Notes under the pieces: model-generated
Database searches by the model: none
Told to the model about the DNA's origin: nothing
What the model saw: only the letters and a program-made list of their open reading frames with translations
Source: Mucilaginibacter xinganensis
Lineage (GTDB): Bacteria; Bacteroidota; Bacteroidia; Sphingobacteriales; Sphingobacteriaceae
Assembly (NCBI GenBank): GCA_026225055.1
Contig: JAMFSA010000226.1
Coordinates: 31,710-95,709, forward strand
Reading direction: 5' to 3'
DNA length: 64,000 nt
Translations under genes and position numbers: made by a program
Shown: positions 62,334 through 64,000 of the stretch, one piece after another
How positions within the stretch are numbered: the first letter of the stretch is position 1
Layout: the number at the start of each line of letters is the position of its first letter

Positions 62334-62412
62334 AGAATCAGGAATTAAGAGTTAGGAATCAAGAAAAACAATATAAAAGAATCCTGACTCCTGACTCTTG
62401 TCTCTTGATTCT
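62334..62412. repeat. Word-repeat hairpin (GACTCCT/AATCAAGA family)
   Basis: AGAATCAGGAATTAAGAGTT and AGGAATCAAGA face TCCTGACTCCTGACTCTTGT and CTCTTGATTCT with several mismatches, across a 16-base AT-rich loop. It lies between the amn stop and the next gene and may be its transcript end. Confidence 0.6.
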
Positions 62413-62526
62413 ATTTTTAGACTTTGTAAGTTTAAAAAATATTTAATTGCGGGATATTCAAGTAAGAAAGTTAATTTTGGGCATAATCCCGGCTTAATAT
62501 ACCGGATTAATAGGCAATAGAATATT

Positions 62527-63885
62527 ATGTGGTATAACAATATATTGGAAACTATTGGTAACACGCCAATGGTTAAATTAAACAAGATAACTAAGGATAT
62601 CCCGGCTACGGTTTTAGCTAAAATTGAAACCAGCAACCCCGGCAACTCTATTAAGGACCGTATGGCCCTTAAAATGATTGAGGATGCCGAGAAGAATGGT
62701 AAACTTAAACCCGGGGGGACTATTATTGAAGGTACATCTGGCAATACAGGTATGGGCCTGGCCATTGCCGCGGTTATAAAAGGTTACAAGTGTATTTTTA
62801 CCAGTACTGATAAACAATCGAAAGAAAAGTTTGATGCCCTGCGTGCTTTCGGCGCCGAGGTTATTGTGTGCCCCACCAATGTGGAACCGGAAGATCCGCG
62901 TTCATACTATTCTGTTTCATCACGTTTGGAGCGTGAGGTTCCTAACTCGTGGAAACCGAACCAGTACGATAACTTATCGAACTCACAGGCACATTATGAG
63001 TCGACAGGGCCGGAGATTTGGGAACAAACTGAAGGCAAGATCACACATTTAGTGGCAGGTGTGGGTACAGGTGGTACTATATCAGGCATTGCAAGATACC
63101 TGAAAGAGCAAAACCCCAACATCAAAGTTTTAGGTATTGATACTTACGGATCAGTGTTCAAAAAATATAAGGAAACCGGTGAGTTTGATAAAAATGAGAT
63201 CTACCCATATATCACCGAAGGTATTGGCGAAGACTTTTTACCGGCCAACGTTAATTTCGATCTGATAGATCATTTTGAAAAGGTATCAGATAAAGATGCT
63301 GCCTTAATGACCCGTGAGATCGCCCGTAAGGAAGGTATTTTCGCCGGTAACTCAACAGGTTCAGCTATTGCCGGGGTTATACAAATGAAGGATATGTTTA
63401 AAGAAGGTGATGTGGTTGTGGTGGTATTTCCCGACCATGGCACACGTTATTTAGGCAAGATGTATAATGACGACTGGCTGCGCGACCGCGGATTTTTAAA
63501 GGATGGCAAGCTTACCGCCCAGGATATCATCTCAAAAAAAGAAAGTACAGAGATCATTACTATTGATCTGGATAAATCTGTTTTAGAAGCTATCAATACC
63601 ATTAAATCACTGAACATATCACAAATTCCGGTTACTCAAAAAGGTATGGTGATAGGTAAAATAACCGAGAGCGATATATTAGGCGCGCTACTGGAAAACC
63701 CATCGCTGAAATCTCAGCCTATAAAAAACATCACTACCGCTCCGTTCCCATTTGTGGATCTGAATACTTCTATCGATAGGATCTCAGCTATGATAAATAA
63801 GGATAACATTGCTGTACTGGTAGAAGATAATGGCAAGATCGAAATCATTACGCAGTATGATATTATAAACGCAATATCGGCTTAA
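62527..63885 (+). CDS. Cystathionine beta-synthase (PLP enzyme with CBS domain pair)
   Basis: 452 residues. Fold-type II PLP domain to about 330: lysine 43 in SNPGNSIKDRMALKMI binds PLP, EGTSGNTGMGLA binds substrate and AGVGTGGTISGIARYL near 177 binds the phosphate. Two CBS modules cover about 335-452 (SLNISQIPVTQKGMVIGKITESDILGAL, DNIAVLVEDNGKIEIITQYDIINAI) and probably sense adenosyl compounds. It joins serine and homocysteine, or acts as a cysteine synthase; the CBS pair favours the former. Ends at a terminator. Confidence 0.9.
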   Translation: MWYNNILETIGNTPMVKLNKITKDIPATVLAKIETSNPGNSIKDRMALKMIEDAEKNGKLKPGGTIIEGTSGNTGMGLAIAAVIKGYKCIFTSTDKQSKEKFDALRAFGAEVIVCPTNVEPEDPRSYYSVSSRLEREVPNSWKPNQYDNLSNSQAHYESTGPEIWEQTEGKITHLVAGVGTGGTISGIARYLKEQNPNIKVLGIDTYGSVFKKYKETGEFDKNEIYPYITEGIGEDFLPANVNFDLIDHFEKVSDKDAALMTREIARKEGIFAGNSTGSAIAGVIQMKDMFKEGDVVVVVFPDHGTRYLGKMYNDDWLRDRGFLKDGKLTAQDIISKKESTEIITIDLDKSVLEAINTIKSLNISQIPVTQKGMVIGKITESDILGALLENPSLKSQPIKNITTAPFPFVDLNTSIDRISAMINKDNIAVLVEDNGKIEIITQYDIINAISA

Positions 63886-63916
63886 TAAGGCTGAAAATCT
63901 GTGATTTGAAGATTTG

Positions 63917-63957
63917 AAAAAAGGTGTTGGGTGATGAATCCAACACCTTTTTTATTT
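63917..63957 (+). terminator. Intrinsic terminator at window end
   Basis: AAAAAAGGTGTTGG and CCAACACCTTTTTT form a perfect stem with a nine-base loop and a T-run. It is preceded by GATTTGAAGATTTGAA words. Confidence 0.88.
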
Positions 63958-64000
63958 TCTGCCAATTTCATTTATTCCTTTGCGTAATTTGAATAACAAA

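Noticed and set aside
62352-62765. Minus-strand ORF of 137 codons opposite the cystathionine beta-synthase start
   Set aside because: Translates the antisense of conserved PLP-enzyme motifs and the word-repeat hairpin; no recognisable domain.

Overview
The window looks like chromosomal DNA from a Bacteroidota member of the family Sphingobacteriaceae, most like Mucilaginibacter or Pedobacter. The reasons are protein family content (AMP nucleosidase, bifunctional nuclease with a UvrB/C tail, DUF3667, GH53 and GH19 enzymes, OmpA with a thrombospondin-3 linker), AT-rich intergenic DNA, start codons without clear Shine-Dalgarno sites, and several promoters with the Bacteroidota -7 box TAnnTTTG. 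No tRNA, rRNA, CRISPR array, prophage or transposase gene was recognised.

Positions 1-31192 are one uninterrupted tandem array of at least thirteen paralogous two-domain FtsX/MacB-type ABC permeases, all on the + strand: one truncated by the window edge and twelve complete, of about 790-835 residues. Membrane segments, cytoplasmic coupling motifs and the C-terminal tail (NPVKSLRSE) are nearly constant, while the two periplasmic domains differ strongly. The array is followed by a single ABC ATPase gene and a TolC-like outer-membrane gene (31436-33463), with no HlyD/MacA adaptor in the window. Three gaps (before permease 1, before permease 6 and before the ATPase) carry the same composite regulatory block: a conserved upstream element, an IHF-like site and a TTTGGTATG core at almost fixed spacing. 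This suggests three co-regulated units: permeases 1-5, permeases 6-12, and ATPase-tolC. Every gap in the array also holds an inverted repeat built from a degenerate 8-base word (GTTCATTA/G, or GTCATT in three gaps). The arms flank the gap, and in most gaps the second arm ends just before the next start codon.

From 33464 to 64000 the window is ordinary housekeeping and accessory DNA. It contains a beta-barrel protein, a GH53 galactanase lipoprotein, a DUF3667 membrane protein, an MFS nucleoside-type permease and a bifunctional nuclease preceded by a decayed etfB remnant. Next come a TPR protein, a chromate transporter, an unknown exported protein, dnaB, rlmB, a mannose-1-phosphate guanylyltransferase, recQ, DUF3052 and OsmC. 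These are followed by an OmpA porin, an SRPBCC protein, a SatP-like acetate transporter, gpmA, a GH19 chitinase, a cobalamin adenosyltransferase, DUF2795, a 48-residue membrane peptide, ispD and queA. The last genes are a conventional MacB-type permease, citrate synthase, an esterase, AMP nucleosidase and cystathionine beta-synthase. Many gaps here hold hairpins made of short repeated words that differ from locus to locus, alongside REP/MITE-like elements and classical terminators.

The most unusual content is the permease array together with its shared promoter architecture and hairpin spacers. It looks like one ATPase/outer-membrane module serving a diversified set of permeases whose external domains vary.
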